In this document: in pieces, positions 48,010-58,001 of the stretch
How the letters are laid out: each line of letters opens with the position of its first letter
Numbering within the stretch: the stretch's first letter is position 1
Source: Cristatella mucedo
Lineage: Eukaryota > Bryozoa > Phylactolaemata > Cristatellidae
Length of the DNA stretch: 64,000 nucleotides
Assembly: GCA_009760855.2 (NCBI GenBank)
Contig: WPIO01000155.1
Location: 796,401 to 860,400, forward strand
Direction: 5' to 3'
The notes under the pieces: generated by a model
Database searches by the model: none
What the model was told of the DNA's origin: nothing
The model's input: the letters and a program-made list of their open reading frames with translations, nothing else
Program-made: the position numbers and the translations under genes

Positions 48010-48206
48010 AATTTCTTACCAATGCTTTTCTTTTTGCCAATGAAGACGCTCCTCAGTTCGGTTAGTTGCAGTGCGTCGCTCTTATTAAGAAGCAAGCAAA
48101 ATTGCTCCACTACTTCCCCTCCACTAACTTGAGCGATAATAAATTAAAAGCAGCAATTTTTGGCTGATTCAACCACCACGTTTTATCTAGCAGGCAGACG
48201 AGCCAT

Positions 48207-48790
48207 AGCGGCTATAATAATAATAATAACAATAATAATAATGTACTTGATACAGCGCCCTCAGAGAACTTAATCTCTTTCTAGGCGCTTTGCATTTGCT
48301 GCAAAGGGAAATGCAATTAAATGGTAAGTAAAATCATGCTTGAAAAACAAACAAAATGAATAACATGGTTAGGGGTGACATGCACAGGGTCAGCATGCAA
48401 ATGTGGTTAGTGGCAGCATGCACAGTGTCAGCACGCATAAGCACGTGAAGGACGAATCACAGGGACCCACTAAATGCTGTCCTAAATAGGTGTGTTTTTA
48501 AGTTCCTTTGAAATGTGGTCAGGTCAGGGGATGTTCTGACGCAGGTCGGGAGGGAGTTCCAAGCTTTGGGAACATACGAACTAAATGCACGGTCTCCAAA
48601 GTGATGCCCAGGCGAGATGAGAGGCGCTCTAGAAGAACTTTATGATCGATGGTGTCAAAATCTGCCGAAAGATCACTCTACCCATGTCTGCATTCCTAAG
48701 TAGGTCGTTGTATACCCTAAGCAATGCTGACTCTGTGGAGTGATTAGCTCTAAAGCCAGACTGGAACTTACTATCAAGGTGTGAGGCTAT
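48207..48790 (-). mobile_element. LINE family A, internally deleted copy
   Basis: Complete tail and 3' UTR (48207-48598) joined directly to the RT palm region (GTGATGCCCAGGCGAGATGA, 48601 on). Compared with the copy at 22064-23698, about 0.9 kb (22445-23362) is missing between '..CGGTCTCCAAA' and 'GTGATGCCC..'. A second short deletion is at about 48672. Confidence 0.9.
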
Positions 48791-48794
48791 CACT

Positions 48795-48910
48795 TCCGCT
48801 TGCAATAAGCAATAAAGAAGTTCGTTCTGTGGAACTTGAACCCGTGACATCTTGCTGTGAGGTGCGAGCACCTCACCCCTTGACTACAAACCGAGGGTAG
48901 TGAGAGCTTC
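48795..48910 (-). mobile_element. tRNA-derived SINE head
   Basis: In gene sense: CCCTCGGTTTGTAGTCAAGG (A box at TAGTCAAGGGG), a GTGAGGTGC..GCACCTCAC stem in the anticodon-arm position, then B box GGGTTCAAGTTCC and the body ACAGAACGAACTTC. It adjoins the 5' end of the deleted LINE. Confidence 0.65.
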
Positions 48911-50274
48911 GCGCCGCTATTACTTTCCTGGTGTTTGGAGTGTGAATAGTTACTAGCGAAGCTTACCTTGTCAGAATTAAGCCCTTTCAAAAGTATTGAT
49001 TTTCCCTCTACATGTAAGCTAAGCCGTAATGTTCAGTGTTCACCCCTGTCGCAATCAGAGCCCTTGGAGTAGGTGCACTCACAAGATTTTCTCCAGTACA
49101 GTCCACCACTCGATGTATGTAAACGTGAATAAGAAAGGTGTGGCTGCCCATTCAGCCGACATCTGCCTGTACTGGTAATACCTTCGTGGCTTGATTAGCA
49201 CACTTGGCTTCGCGTCAACTACATCCTTTGTTAATTGTTAATGCCTTCAAAATATTTGAAAGATGCATTGATCGAATAAATCCCTTTCTACGCACTCTAT
49301 ATACGCTGGAAAGGAAGCATGAAATTCAATGGAGAAAGCATACAGCTTAATCGTGGGCAAGCTACCCGTCAGTTTCCATTAAATGCTGTCAAGTCAAGGA
49401 TGTCGTGATACTAGGCGGCGGTGGTAACTTTTAGGCCTATGAGGCCATGCATCTATCGGCGGAGTCTCCGTAACATTTTTATGAGTCCTACGGATACACT
49501 GGGCGGCTAATGAGCCCAAGTTCTCGGCCTCAAACAGAGCTCAGTTAAGGTGGGAGTCCTTGAGAAAAATTGATAACTACTTGCAGTGAGCTTGAGCCAC
49601 GAAGCCAGCAAGCAAGATTAAGAGTCGTGGTTGCTGCACCGATACACGCAGGTTGCAGGCCGACGGTTGCAGAACATGGCAGCAATAAAAGAAATCAAGC
49701 ATACAGCAATCAAGAATACGAAAACGGAGCAAGTCCATGTCGCTAAAGTAGAGCAGTTTATTTGACAGCCACGGATTTGCGAAGTGGGAACAGCATTAGG
49801 CAAAGCGTACAACTGTTTAACTTTAAGTAAGGATCGCTTTTATAGGTCAATGCATTAGACGTTTCAATACGTGCGTCCTGTGTCAAGGTAATCGGAGCAA
49901 CTGCGGCTGAAGAGATTTGGACGTGAAGAACCTTCGGCAGGTCTATCGAGCTCTAAAACCCTAGAAAGGTTAGTCGAATGTTACGCGTCAGTCGCCTACC
50001 ATCTAACGTCCTGGAGTTACATTATCGTAGGATACTGAGATTGGTAACAAGTTATATTTTCAGAAATGTTGCTTTTGGTTTAGTTCCTGGTTACACTTGG
50101 TTTGGTTACTAATCTTTACCTTTACTTTGGAAATCGTGAACAAATGCGACCTCATGCCTACATTTTTGTCCGTTGAAAGATACTCTAAGGAGATTATCGA
50201 TTGTTGGAAAACATGTTTTCGTATTTGCTCGCCGTTTATTTAGTAATCTATCTACTTGAATAGTTAAGCCATAC
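48911..50274. other. no supported feature
   Basis: 1.4 kb of unique AT-leaning sequence. A weak family A-like trace (AAATCCCTTTCTACGCACTC) near 49280 is too short to call. Confidence 0.4.
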
Positions 50275-50590
50275 TTCTTCAGAACCTGAAAACCATTGGA
50301 AACCGTGCCTTGAGTAACTATTCTCCAAAAGCCTGGGACTCACTACCAACGCACGTCGCATTGTTCCCTGACTGGAGGACATTAAAAAATAAACTTAAAA
50401 TGCACCTGTTTATTACAGTATTTGTTGGGTATTCGTGATTCGTTTTTCGCGTGCATGTTCACACTATGCCTGCTGCTGGCAGATGTTACCACCAATCATG
50501 TAGTAATGCTTTCCAAACAGCATCTGTAAAGTGCTTTGAAAGAAAATCAGTTACTATACAAATTTATTATTATTATTATTATTATAGCTG
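50275..50590 (+). mobile_element. LINE family A-like 3' end
   Basis: Codons resembling 'LKTIGNRALSNYSPKAWDSLPTHVALFPDWRTLKNKLKMHLF' (frame-broken), UTR, then AAGTGCTTTGAAAGAAAATC and an ATACAAATTTATT(ATT)n tail. Confidence 0.75.
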
Positions 50591-50706
50591 TAAGTGACTC
50601 AGAAGCACAATCAAACATAACTTTTCAATGATGCCCCGGATCTCAGCGTCGGAGTAGCTTCGTTTTAGCGTATGTAAAATGTCTAGAAAGAGATTTCATT
50701 ACGAAA

Positions 50707-51227
50707 CGGTACCTCGGCTAATGAATGCCTCGACACACGAGTGTTTCGAGATATGAGCTGTCTCTCGGCCGATTTTTTGCTTTGAGTTGCGAGGTAAAAT
50801 TCGGGTTACGAGCTCCAGCTTCAGATATTCCACCGCTAGTTGCCGCAGCGAACGTCACACTGCGTGTGGTTACTAAGGCCAGCGAGATTAGGGCAGCGAA
50901 CGACGTGCCGTTGCAAAACACTGCACTGCGACCCGACGCCAAGCGCAGGTCGGTTGGTTCTCTCTCACAGAGATTCGAGCGAGTCATCATGCTGCTTGGA
51001 CGCAAAAGATCACCAGAAATGGTGCTGAATCTGACTGCGGCAGGAACGACTAAGTACGCAGTGTATTCTATTTATCATCAGGGGTCATCGCATAACTGCT
51101 AACTGTCAGCGCATCCACGTAAAGGCCCAGCCAATAAACTGAAAGCTACGATAGCCCGGTGACATACGAGTAATTTGAGTTACGAGCTCCGGCACGGAAC
51201 GAATTAAACTCGTAAGCCGAGGTACCG
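50707..51227. mobile_element. pogo/Tigger-like TIR element, non-autonomous
   Basis: 13-bp perfect terminal inverted repeats, CGGTACCTCGGCT (50707-50719) and AGCCGAGGTACCG (51215-51227). The inverted similarity continues imperfectly inward (TTACGAGCTCC... on both sides). The terminus ...GCCGAGGTACCGCTG, read outward-in as CAGCGGTACCTCGGC, is of the type seen on pogo/Tigger elements. The 521-bp interior has a 125-codon plus-strand frame without transposase motifs (no DDE or CENP-B helix-turn-helix seen). A TA target duplication is not clear. Confidence 0.7.
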
Positions 51228-51454
51228 CTGTGTTAGGGTGCTATGCCAACGTCTGATTATTTTTACTATTTTAGAAGGCGCTCGTAATTCGTGACCGTGA
51301 CCCAGGTCGTGAGTTTGAGCTCAGCGGAAGTCAATGCTGCATTGCCCACTAAAATTGGTTACGATAGTCCTTCCGTTCTCTTTCACAGCTACGTAGACGA
51401 GGGTGCTGAAAGAGGCCGATCTTCTCTTGCTTACTTAACTGTGGATAATGATAA

Positions 51455-51560
51455 TAATAATAATAATACTGCGACGCTTACGACAGACAAGCCTAGCTGC
51501 GGAGTTTTGCACCAGCTGCAATCGCCTGATCGCACATGCTGGTAGGCCAGTAAGCTGTGA
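51455..51560 (-). mobile_element. LINE family A internal scrap joined to an AAT repeat
   Basis: (AAT)n followed directly by the RT C-terminal segment (ACGACAGACAAGCCTAGCTG..., about 75 bp) that normally lies 0.6 kb from the tail. The whole 3' UTR is missing. Confidence 0.75.
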
Positions 51561-52491
51561 AAGCTTCTAGCTTCCTATGAAAATACTTTTAGCACAGCGA
51601 GCGCAGCTTGCACGCGAGCTCCGCTTGCTGCATTCCTGTCTCAATCTGTCACGCCTCATTCATTTCTTTTCAGTCTCATCATCAATGTTTTTGCATTTTT
51701 TTTAATCCCAGCTTTACTATTGACGTCTTGTAAAGCTTGTATTTTTATGCTTTTAATTGGTCCGTTGAGTCTTTGGTAGCCAGCGAATAACTGGTTTCAA
51801 ACTGGAGAACTGGTTAAACCGGGACGTATCCAGTAATTTGCGATGGTTCTCCGAACTTAATTCGGGTTATTTTTAACTTTTTAAGGTAACTGGTACCTGG
51901 CATTCACCAAAATCGCTAAATCATAGCGGCAGCGCACCCTTTTCAGTAAGCTGAAGGTGGCTGTAGCTTGGCAGGGCTCTCAAAATGCCATCTGAGTCAG
52001 TTGCCTGCTGTTAATGCCTTAATGCTGACAACTCTCTCTTTTATTGTCCGTAATTTGTGCTAAGGATTAAAGAGCAAACAACATCATGCAGCGAAATTAT
52101 TACGAGTAATCAAAGCCAGATGACCTAGCGAAACGTGTACGATGTGGGTGTGCGATGTTCTCAACGGTTCTTCCGGCTTGTTTTTCATCCGTTAAGTGAA
52201 TAATCGGTCGTGCAATGATCTTCAGCCACCGAGCAGCTGAACTGGCTTTAATGCTGACCCCCTGGAATTTCTGGATGAGTTTGTCCTGTCTCTATTGATC
52301 CAAAGGCCTTGCTGATGATTCCTCACCGCCGTTTAATAGACAAGTTGTTCAAGAAAACCATTTCTGATCGTAAGAGCTTCCTGATTATCTTATCCTTTGA
52401 GTACAGAATCCAGGCCATTCAGTTATTAAGTAGTTCAATTTAGAAGAAAGTCAACATTGGGTGCTGCCCTGCGAATCAACGTTCAGTTTAG
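51561..52491. other. no supported feature
   Basis: Unique sequence, nothing recognised. Confidence 0.35.
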
Positions 52492-52672
52492 ACAAAAGGC
52501 TGCTGTCACGAAGCTGCTACAAGCAGCCAAACGAAAGCAGCTGCGGAAGCGGAAATGCGTCGCCTCAGAAGAATCAAAGCGCAGCGAAGTGTGCCACCAG
52601 CAAACGACGGCTAATGGCGGTGGTGCGCCCAACGAGATTCCATCGAATGGTTTGCGAAGAAGGCAGGCGGCG
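52492..52672 (+). CDS. candidate internal exon, function unknown
   Basis: 181 nt open between acceptor CGTTCAGTTTAG and donor GCG|GTGAGT. One frame reads QKAAVTKLLQAAKRKQLRKR, then KCVASEESKRSEVCHQQTTA and a glycine/proline end. It is basic with an NLS-like KRKQLRKRK. Codon use and both splice sites look reasonable, but there is no homologue and it lies head-on to the minus-strand gene at 52779-53792. It might be an unrelated exon or chance. Confidence 0.25.
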
Positions 52673-52778
52673 GTGAGTGCAAGCCTTCCCAGCAGCACTA
52701 GCGGTTGCCGCGAGGTCGCGGCGAGGTCGCGGCGAGCGCAGACTTACCTCCAGCTGCGCTGCTCCGACTCTGCTCCGC

Positions 52779-53792
52779 TCACGGCGACATGCCGATCGAC
52801 CGCTCCATGGCGGCGTACAGCGACGTGCGCCTGTGAAAGTGGCTACTGCTCGACGCTGTCGACTGGCGACGCCAAGCGCCTTCGCCGAGCGCCGTGGCCG
52901 CCGCTATGGAGGCGCGGTACGTCCTGCCGCTCGCCGTCGCCGCCTTGTCGCCGCCATCCTCCAGAGCTGCCTCATCGCGCGACAGCCGGCGGTCGACTCG
53001 CCGCGTGGCCTCGGCGTAGCCGTCGGTGAGCTGGAGGCGCCCTCTGGCGGCGGCAAGCGGCACCCGCGGGGCCGCAGGGTCGCGAGGCCGAAGCGACTCG
53101 GCTGCGCCGGCGCCATTCGCCGTCGCTTGCCGCAGGGCGGCGGCGGCGCCGCCGCCGCCGCCGCCGCCCGAGCTCGGTGCTGCCACCGCCGGCGCCGCGC
53201 CGCCGCCGCCGCCCGAGCTCGCCGCCGCCGCCGGCGCCGGCACGTAGCTCAGCCCTTGCGACAGTTCGGCTGCTGCCGCTCCGCCAGCGCCTTCGCAGGC
53301 AACGGCGCCGCCGCCGCCGCCGCGACGTCGACTATCCGCCTGCGCTTGAGCGGCTGTCGCCACAGTCGCCGAGGCGGGCGACCCGGGCTTGATCTTGTTT
53401 CTCTTGAAGTAGAGCCTTTGCAGGCGATTCCGCGCGTCGAGAATCACGGGCGTCACGTAGCGGTCGTAGCCGAAGCTGAGCTGAACGAGCGGCGCCGCGA
53501 GTGCGCCACCACCGGCGGAGGCGGCTTCCGGCGACGCATCGCTGCCGCCGCCGACGAGCTCGGCGTCGGCGCTCGGCGACGGGCGCTCGGCGGCGACGCG
53601 ACGCTCGAAGCGCGTGCGGCTGCGGCGGCAGCGCTTCATGGCGGCCAGCTCCTGCTTGGTGCGCTCAATGGCGCGGTCCTGGTCGCGAGCGGCGGCCTTC
53701 CGCTGCTGCGCTATGCGCTTCACCTGCAGAGCGCCGACGGCCGAGTAGACCTTGGTCAGCCTCGTTATGCGCTTGCTGTCCGACGCGTCCAT
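52779..53792 (-). CDS. unidentified protein, basic helical N-terminus, Ala/Gly-rich linker
   Basis: 337 codons from an ATG in good context (G at -3 and +4) about 70 bp downstream of a GA tract. Residues 1-65 are charged and helical (SKRITRLTKVYSAVGALQVK, then RTKQELAAMKRCRRSR), likely coiled coil. A serine/alanine segment follows, then a compact block VQLSFGYDRYVTPVILDARN and RLQRLYFKRNKIKPGS that looks conserved. Next comes an Ala/Gly-rich linker, and a serine-rich C-terminal part with HFHRRTSLYAAMERSIGMSP. No signal peptide or membrane segment. The frame stops at TGA (52779-52781). A donor-like CC|GTGAGC overlaps the stop, and a stronger donor GGAG|GTAAGT lies 31 nt beyond it (52747), so the exon may continue by splicing. 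The composition beats both plus-strand frames over the same DNA. I do not recognise the family. Confidence 0.55.
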   Translation of the reverse strand: MDASDSKRITRLTKVYSAVGALQVKRIAQQRKAAARDQDRAIERTKQELAAMKRCRRSRTRFERRVAAERPSPSADAELVGGGSDASPEAASAGGGALAAPLVQLSFGYDRYVTPVILDARNRLQRLYFKRNKIKPGSPASATVATAAQAQADSRRRGGGGGAVACEGAGGAAAAELSQGLSYVPAPAAAASSGGGGGAAPAVAAPSSGGGGGGGAAAALRQATANGAGAAESLRPRDPAAPRVPLAAARGRLQLTDGYAEATRRVDRRLSRDEAALEDGGDKAATASGRTYRASIAAATALGEGAWRRQSTASSSSHFHRRTSLYAAMERSIGMSP

Positions 53793-53861
53793 CGCGCGCT
53801 CGCTCGAACGCAGAACCGCGGGGCCGCGGCGCTCAGGCGCCCAGCAGAAGAAGCGACGTCT

Positions 53862-54184
<323 letters not shown>

Positions 54185-55104
54185 GGCGTTCTCGCCGCTG
54201 CGGCGGAACTCGAAGGCGTTCGAAACGCCGCTGCCGAACGGCGCTCCAAATTGACCTTCGCTCTTTACAGCACCGCCTTACCCATCCAGTAGCCTGAGAA
54301 AGTACTGCTATCCATCGCAGTTCGCTCTAATTAGGTGAAAATCGACCGGGAAAAAGTGGCTACTCGCTCGAATATTGAGCCTCGAGTATCGTAACGTTCG
54401 GTCGTTATGATGCGCCAACCAAATTTCACCGAATGTCTATGCTCGAGTGCTTTGCTCCTCCTGCGAATGAGCTTTGACGGCACCGGAAGGTGCCGCAATC
54501 CACCGCAAACCACTTTAATCCACCACAAATCCATTCACAAATCGGCTTAGCTAAGCTCCGGCTTGGGTTGAAAATTACACTCCGCTAGCGCCTCCCAGCG
54601 TATCCAGTAAATTTACAGCTATGGCACTAAATTGTGTGGCTACGTTATAACGAAGGTTTATTATATTATTCGCCGGAAATCTGAGCTTCGCGCCACCTAT
54701 TTCTTGTAAACATTTAGTAATTAAAGTAAAAGGAAGTGGATTGCGGAAATTCTTTGCAATCCCTCCTGCTCAATGAGTGTGGATATTCAAACATATCCGC
54801 AATGGCGTTCAGCGCTCAAGTAGGTAAGTTAAAATCTGGACTCGCAGTGTCTCACAATCCGCCCAGACGTTAGCAGCCAGCTCACGTAGTGTATGCTACG
54901 CAATCTTTACAGCGGGCAGACGACGACTAAGCTAATTGAATAGTGCGATCCGAGCTTCTTGCGAGCGGCTGCAAGCCATTTAAGATTTCGGAACCTATCG
55001 GTCTGGCTGACCAAGTAGACTACATAAAAACGGCCCTATTACTTACGGTACGAATCGCGTGGATGTCTTTACGGCATGGATCTAGCATAGGCTTCACGCG
55101 CCAT
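54185..55104. other. no supported feature
   Basis: Unique sequence, nothing recognised. Confidence 0.35.
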
Positions 55105-56065
55105 TTCTAAATTACTAGTTATGGGCAAACCTAGTGTTATTCAGAAATTGGAAAGGCTGACTTTCAAAATTGGCTCTGCCAGCATATCTCCAGTTGCATC
55201 AGCTCGAAATCTAGGTGTCATATTCCAAAGCGACCTCTCGTTAGACGACCACATCAGCTCCACAGTCAAATCAGCCTATTTTCAGCTTCATAACATTGCT
55301 AAAATTCGGGCTTGTTTAGATAAGGATACCACGTCCAAGTTGGTCCATGCATTCGTGACATCTCGTCTCGACTTCTGCAACTCACTGCTTACTGGCCTAC
55401 CAGCATGTGCGATCAGGCGATTGCAGCTGGTGCAAAACTCTGCAGCTAGGCTTGTCTGTCGTGAGCGTCGCAGTTGCCACATTACTCCACTTCTCGCCGA
55501 CCTGCACTGGTTACCAGTCAAGCAACGGATTGACTTCAAGGTTTTGTCGCTCACTTTTAGGTCTCTTCATTCTATGGCTCCAGCCTATCTTTCAGATATA
55601 CTACCCCATCAGGCAAAGCATCGTACCACCCGCTTTTCGGAATCCAACAGTCTAGAAATACCTCGTACAAACCTTAAATCCTTTGGAGACCGTGCATTTA
55701 GCTCGTATGCTCCCACAGCCTGGAACTCCCTCCCGACCTGCATCAGAACATCCCCTGACCTGACCAAATTTAAAAGAAACTTAAAAACATACCTATTTAG
55801 GACAGCATTTAGTTGGTCCTTGTGATTCGTCCTCGATGTGCTTATGCGTGCTGACACTGTTCATGCTGCCACTAACCACATTTGCATGCTGACCCAGTGC
55901 ATGTAACCCCTAACCATGTTATTCATTTTTTTTGTTTTTCAAGCATGATTTTACTTACTATTCTATTGCGTATCACTTTGCAGCAAATGCAAAGCGCCTA
56001 GAAAGAGATTAAGTTCTCTGAGGGCGCTTTATCAAGTGCAATATTATTATTATATTATTATTACG
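55105..56065 (+). mobile_element. LINE family A, 5'-truncated, young-looking copy
   Basis: Begins in the RT palm (TTACTAGTTATGGGCAAACC), keeps an open C-terminal frame, a full 3' UTR with CATGCTGCCACTAACCACAT and the family end with a (TTA)n tail at 56040-56065. Confidence 0.93.
55121..55825 (+). CDS. LINE reverse transcriptase C-terminal fragment, 234 codons
   Basis: Uninterrupted frame from the [20 protein letters not shown] block to a stop at 55825. It contains [60 protein letters not shown], and the intact C-terminus FKRNLKTYLFRTAFSWSL. The catalytic palm (YADD) lies upstream of the truncation and is absent, so it cannot polymerise. Nearly identical to the matching part of 22331-23698, showing recent activity of the family. 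Confidence 0.9.
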   Translation: MGKPSVIQKLERLTFKIGSASISPVASARNLGVIFQSDLSLDDHISSTVKSAYFQLHNIAKIRACLDKDTTSKLVHAFVTSRLDFCNSLLTGLPACAIRRLQLVQNSAARLVCRERRSCHITPLLADLHWLPVKQRIDFKVLSLTFRSLHSMAPAYLSDILPHQAKHRTTRFSESNSLEIPRTNLKSFGDRAFSSYAPTAWNSLPTCIRTSPDLTKFKRNLKTYLFRTAFSWSL

Positions 56066-56329
56066 GGCCAACAAGCAACCTAGTCTATTCTATAGCTGAA
56101 GCGGCGGCCGGTGTCGAGAGGTCGTTGAATCAAATGCTCAAATTGTGGTTCGACGATATCGACCGAATAAGGAAGATGGCGGATGAAATAGGCTGCTGCT
56201 GGTAAAGTGTGCATACAAAGCGATCCGGGTCGTGCGTTCGAGTCTTGATGACGAAAATTAAACGTAGTGCCTCAGGTCACGAATGTGTGGCTCTCTAGTC
56301 GAGCTATGCAGAAGCCATACACGAATGCC

Positions 56330-57312
56330 AGCAAACGTTCTTAAATTGAACGGTGATAAAACCTACATACTGTTATGAGCGAACCAAGTGGAGTGACTCG
56401 GAAACTTGAAAAGCTACCTCTAAAAATCGGCTCTACTAGCATATTTCCTGTTGAACCTGCATAAAAATCGAGGTGCCGTGTTCCAAAGTGACATTGCAAT
56501 AGACAAGCATCAGCTTCGCAGTCACGTGTGCCTACTTTCAGCTACATAGCGGTGCTAGAATTCCGGTTTGTTTAGACAAGGATACCATATCTAAATTGGT
56601 CCACCCACTTGTTGTATCTCTTCTTGAATCCTGTAACTCACTGCTTGCCGGTCTACCGGCATGTGCAATCAGGCGCTAACAGCTGGTGCACAACTCTGCA
56701 GCTAGGCTCGTCTGTCGTGAGCATCGCAGTTTCCACATCACACCATTTCTCTCCAACCTGCACTGGCTACTAGTCAAGCAAAGCGTTGACTTCAAGGTTT
56801 TGTCGCTCAAATTTAGGTCCCTTTATACTTTGGCTCCAGCCTATCCATCAGATTTACTCCCCCACCTTACCAAATATCGTACCAACTGCTTTTCGGAATC
56901 CACCAGTTTACCACTACCTCGTACAAACCTCAAATCCTTTGGAGATCGTGCATTTAGTTTGTATGCTTCCAAAGCCTGGAACTCTCTCCCAACTTGCGTC
57001 AGGACATCCCATGACTTGACCACATTTAAAAAGAATTTAAAAACACACTTATTTAGGACAGCATTTAGTGGTTCCCTGCGATTCATCCTTCATGTGCTTA
57101 TGCGTGCTGACACTGTGCATGCTGCCACTAACCACATTTGCATGCTGACCCTGTGCATGTCACCCCTAACCATGTTATTCCTGTTGTTTATTGAGCATGC
57201 TACCACTAACCATTCGATCGCACTTCCTTAGCAGCAAACGTTAAGCGCTTATAAAGAGATTAAGTTCTCTGAGAGTGCTTTATGAAGTGCGTTATTATTA
57301 TTTTTATTAAGG
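56330..57312 (+). mobile_element. LINE family A, older copy
   Basis: Frame-broken upstream (56370-56660). From 56686 an open C-terminal stretch reads [39 protein letters not shown] and FKKNLKTHLFRTAFSGSL. 3' UTR and (TTA)n tail at about 57285-57310. 5' end about 265 bp beyond the previous copy's tail. Confidence 0.88.
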
Positions 57313-57830
57313 TTTTCACTCACTTTTAGGTCTCTTCATGCTTTGGCTCAAGCCTACTTATGATATTTCCTTCCCGCCAGGCTAAGCATCGTACCACCTG
57401 CTTTTTGGATTCTAATCTTATACCTGTATATCTTACGAACTTTAGATCCTATGGAGACCTTGTCTGTTTTTAGTTCATATGCTCCCGAAGCCAGGAACTT
57501 ACTTCCAGCTTGCGTGACAACTTGACCACAATTAAGCAGAAACTAAAGACAAATCAATTTATGACAGCATTCAGTGGGTCCTTTTGAAACGTTCTTCGTT
57601 TGCTTATGCGTGCCTACATTATGCATGCAGCCACTCACCCTATCTGCATGCTGACCCAGTGCATGTCAACTCTAACCATGTTACGCTTGTTGTGCATTGA
57701 GCACGCCGCCGCTAAACATTCGATCGTGCTTCCACTGCAGCAAATGTAAATTGCCTAGAAAAAGATTGAGATCTCTGGTAGCGCTTTAACAAATGTATTG
57801 TATTAATATTATTGCTATTATTATTAACCA
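57312..57830 (+). mobile_element. LINE family A, third stacked copy
   Basis: Starts at GGTTTTCACTCACTTTTAGG immediately after the preceding TTA tail. Decayed C-terminal RT, UTR and a TATTAATATTATTGCTATTA tail. Confidence 0.85.
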
Positions 57831-57904
57831 TTGGTTCGGTTAGCTAAGTTGAATAAACACTTCCTAGGCAATGTAGGGACACTGAAAAAGAAGAGTGACA
57901 ATTG

Positions 57905-58001
57905 AACGCTGGGATAGGATGAGAACGCTGGGATAGGATGAGAACGCTGGGATAGGATGAGAACGCTGGGATAGGATGAGAACGCTGGGATAGGATGAGA
58001 A
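57905..58001. repeat. 19-bp minisatellite, 5 copies
   Basis: Perfect direct repeats of GAACGCTGGGATAGGATGA. Confidence 0.97.

Noticed and set aside
48820-48910. Possible functional tRNA gene
   Set aside because: A and B boxes are present, but acceptor and D stems do not pair and the sequence continues into a non-tRNA body, so it is a SINE head.
57905-58001. CRISPR-like array
   Set aside because: Units are contiguous without spacers and the DNA is animal nuclear, so it is a plain minisatellite. The same holds for 8426-8513 and 9086-9169.
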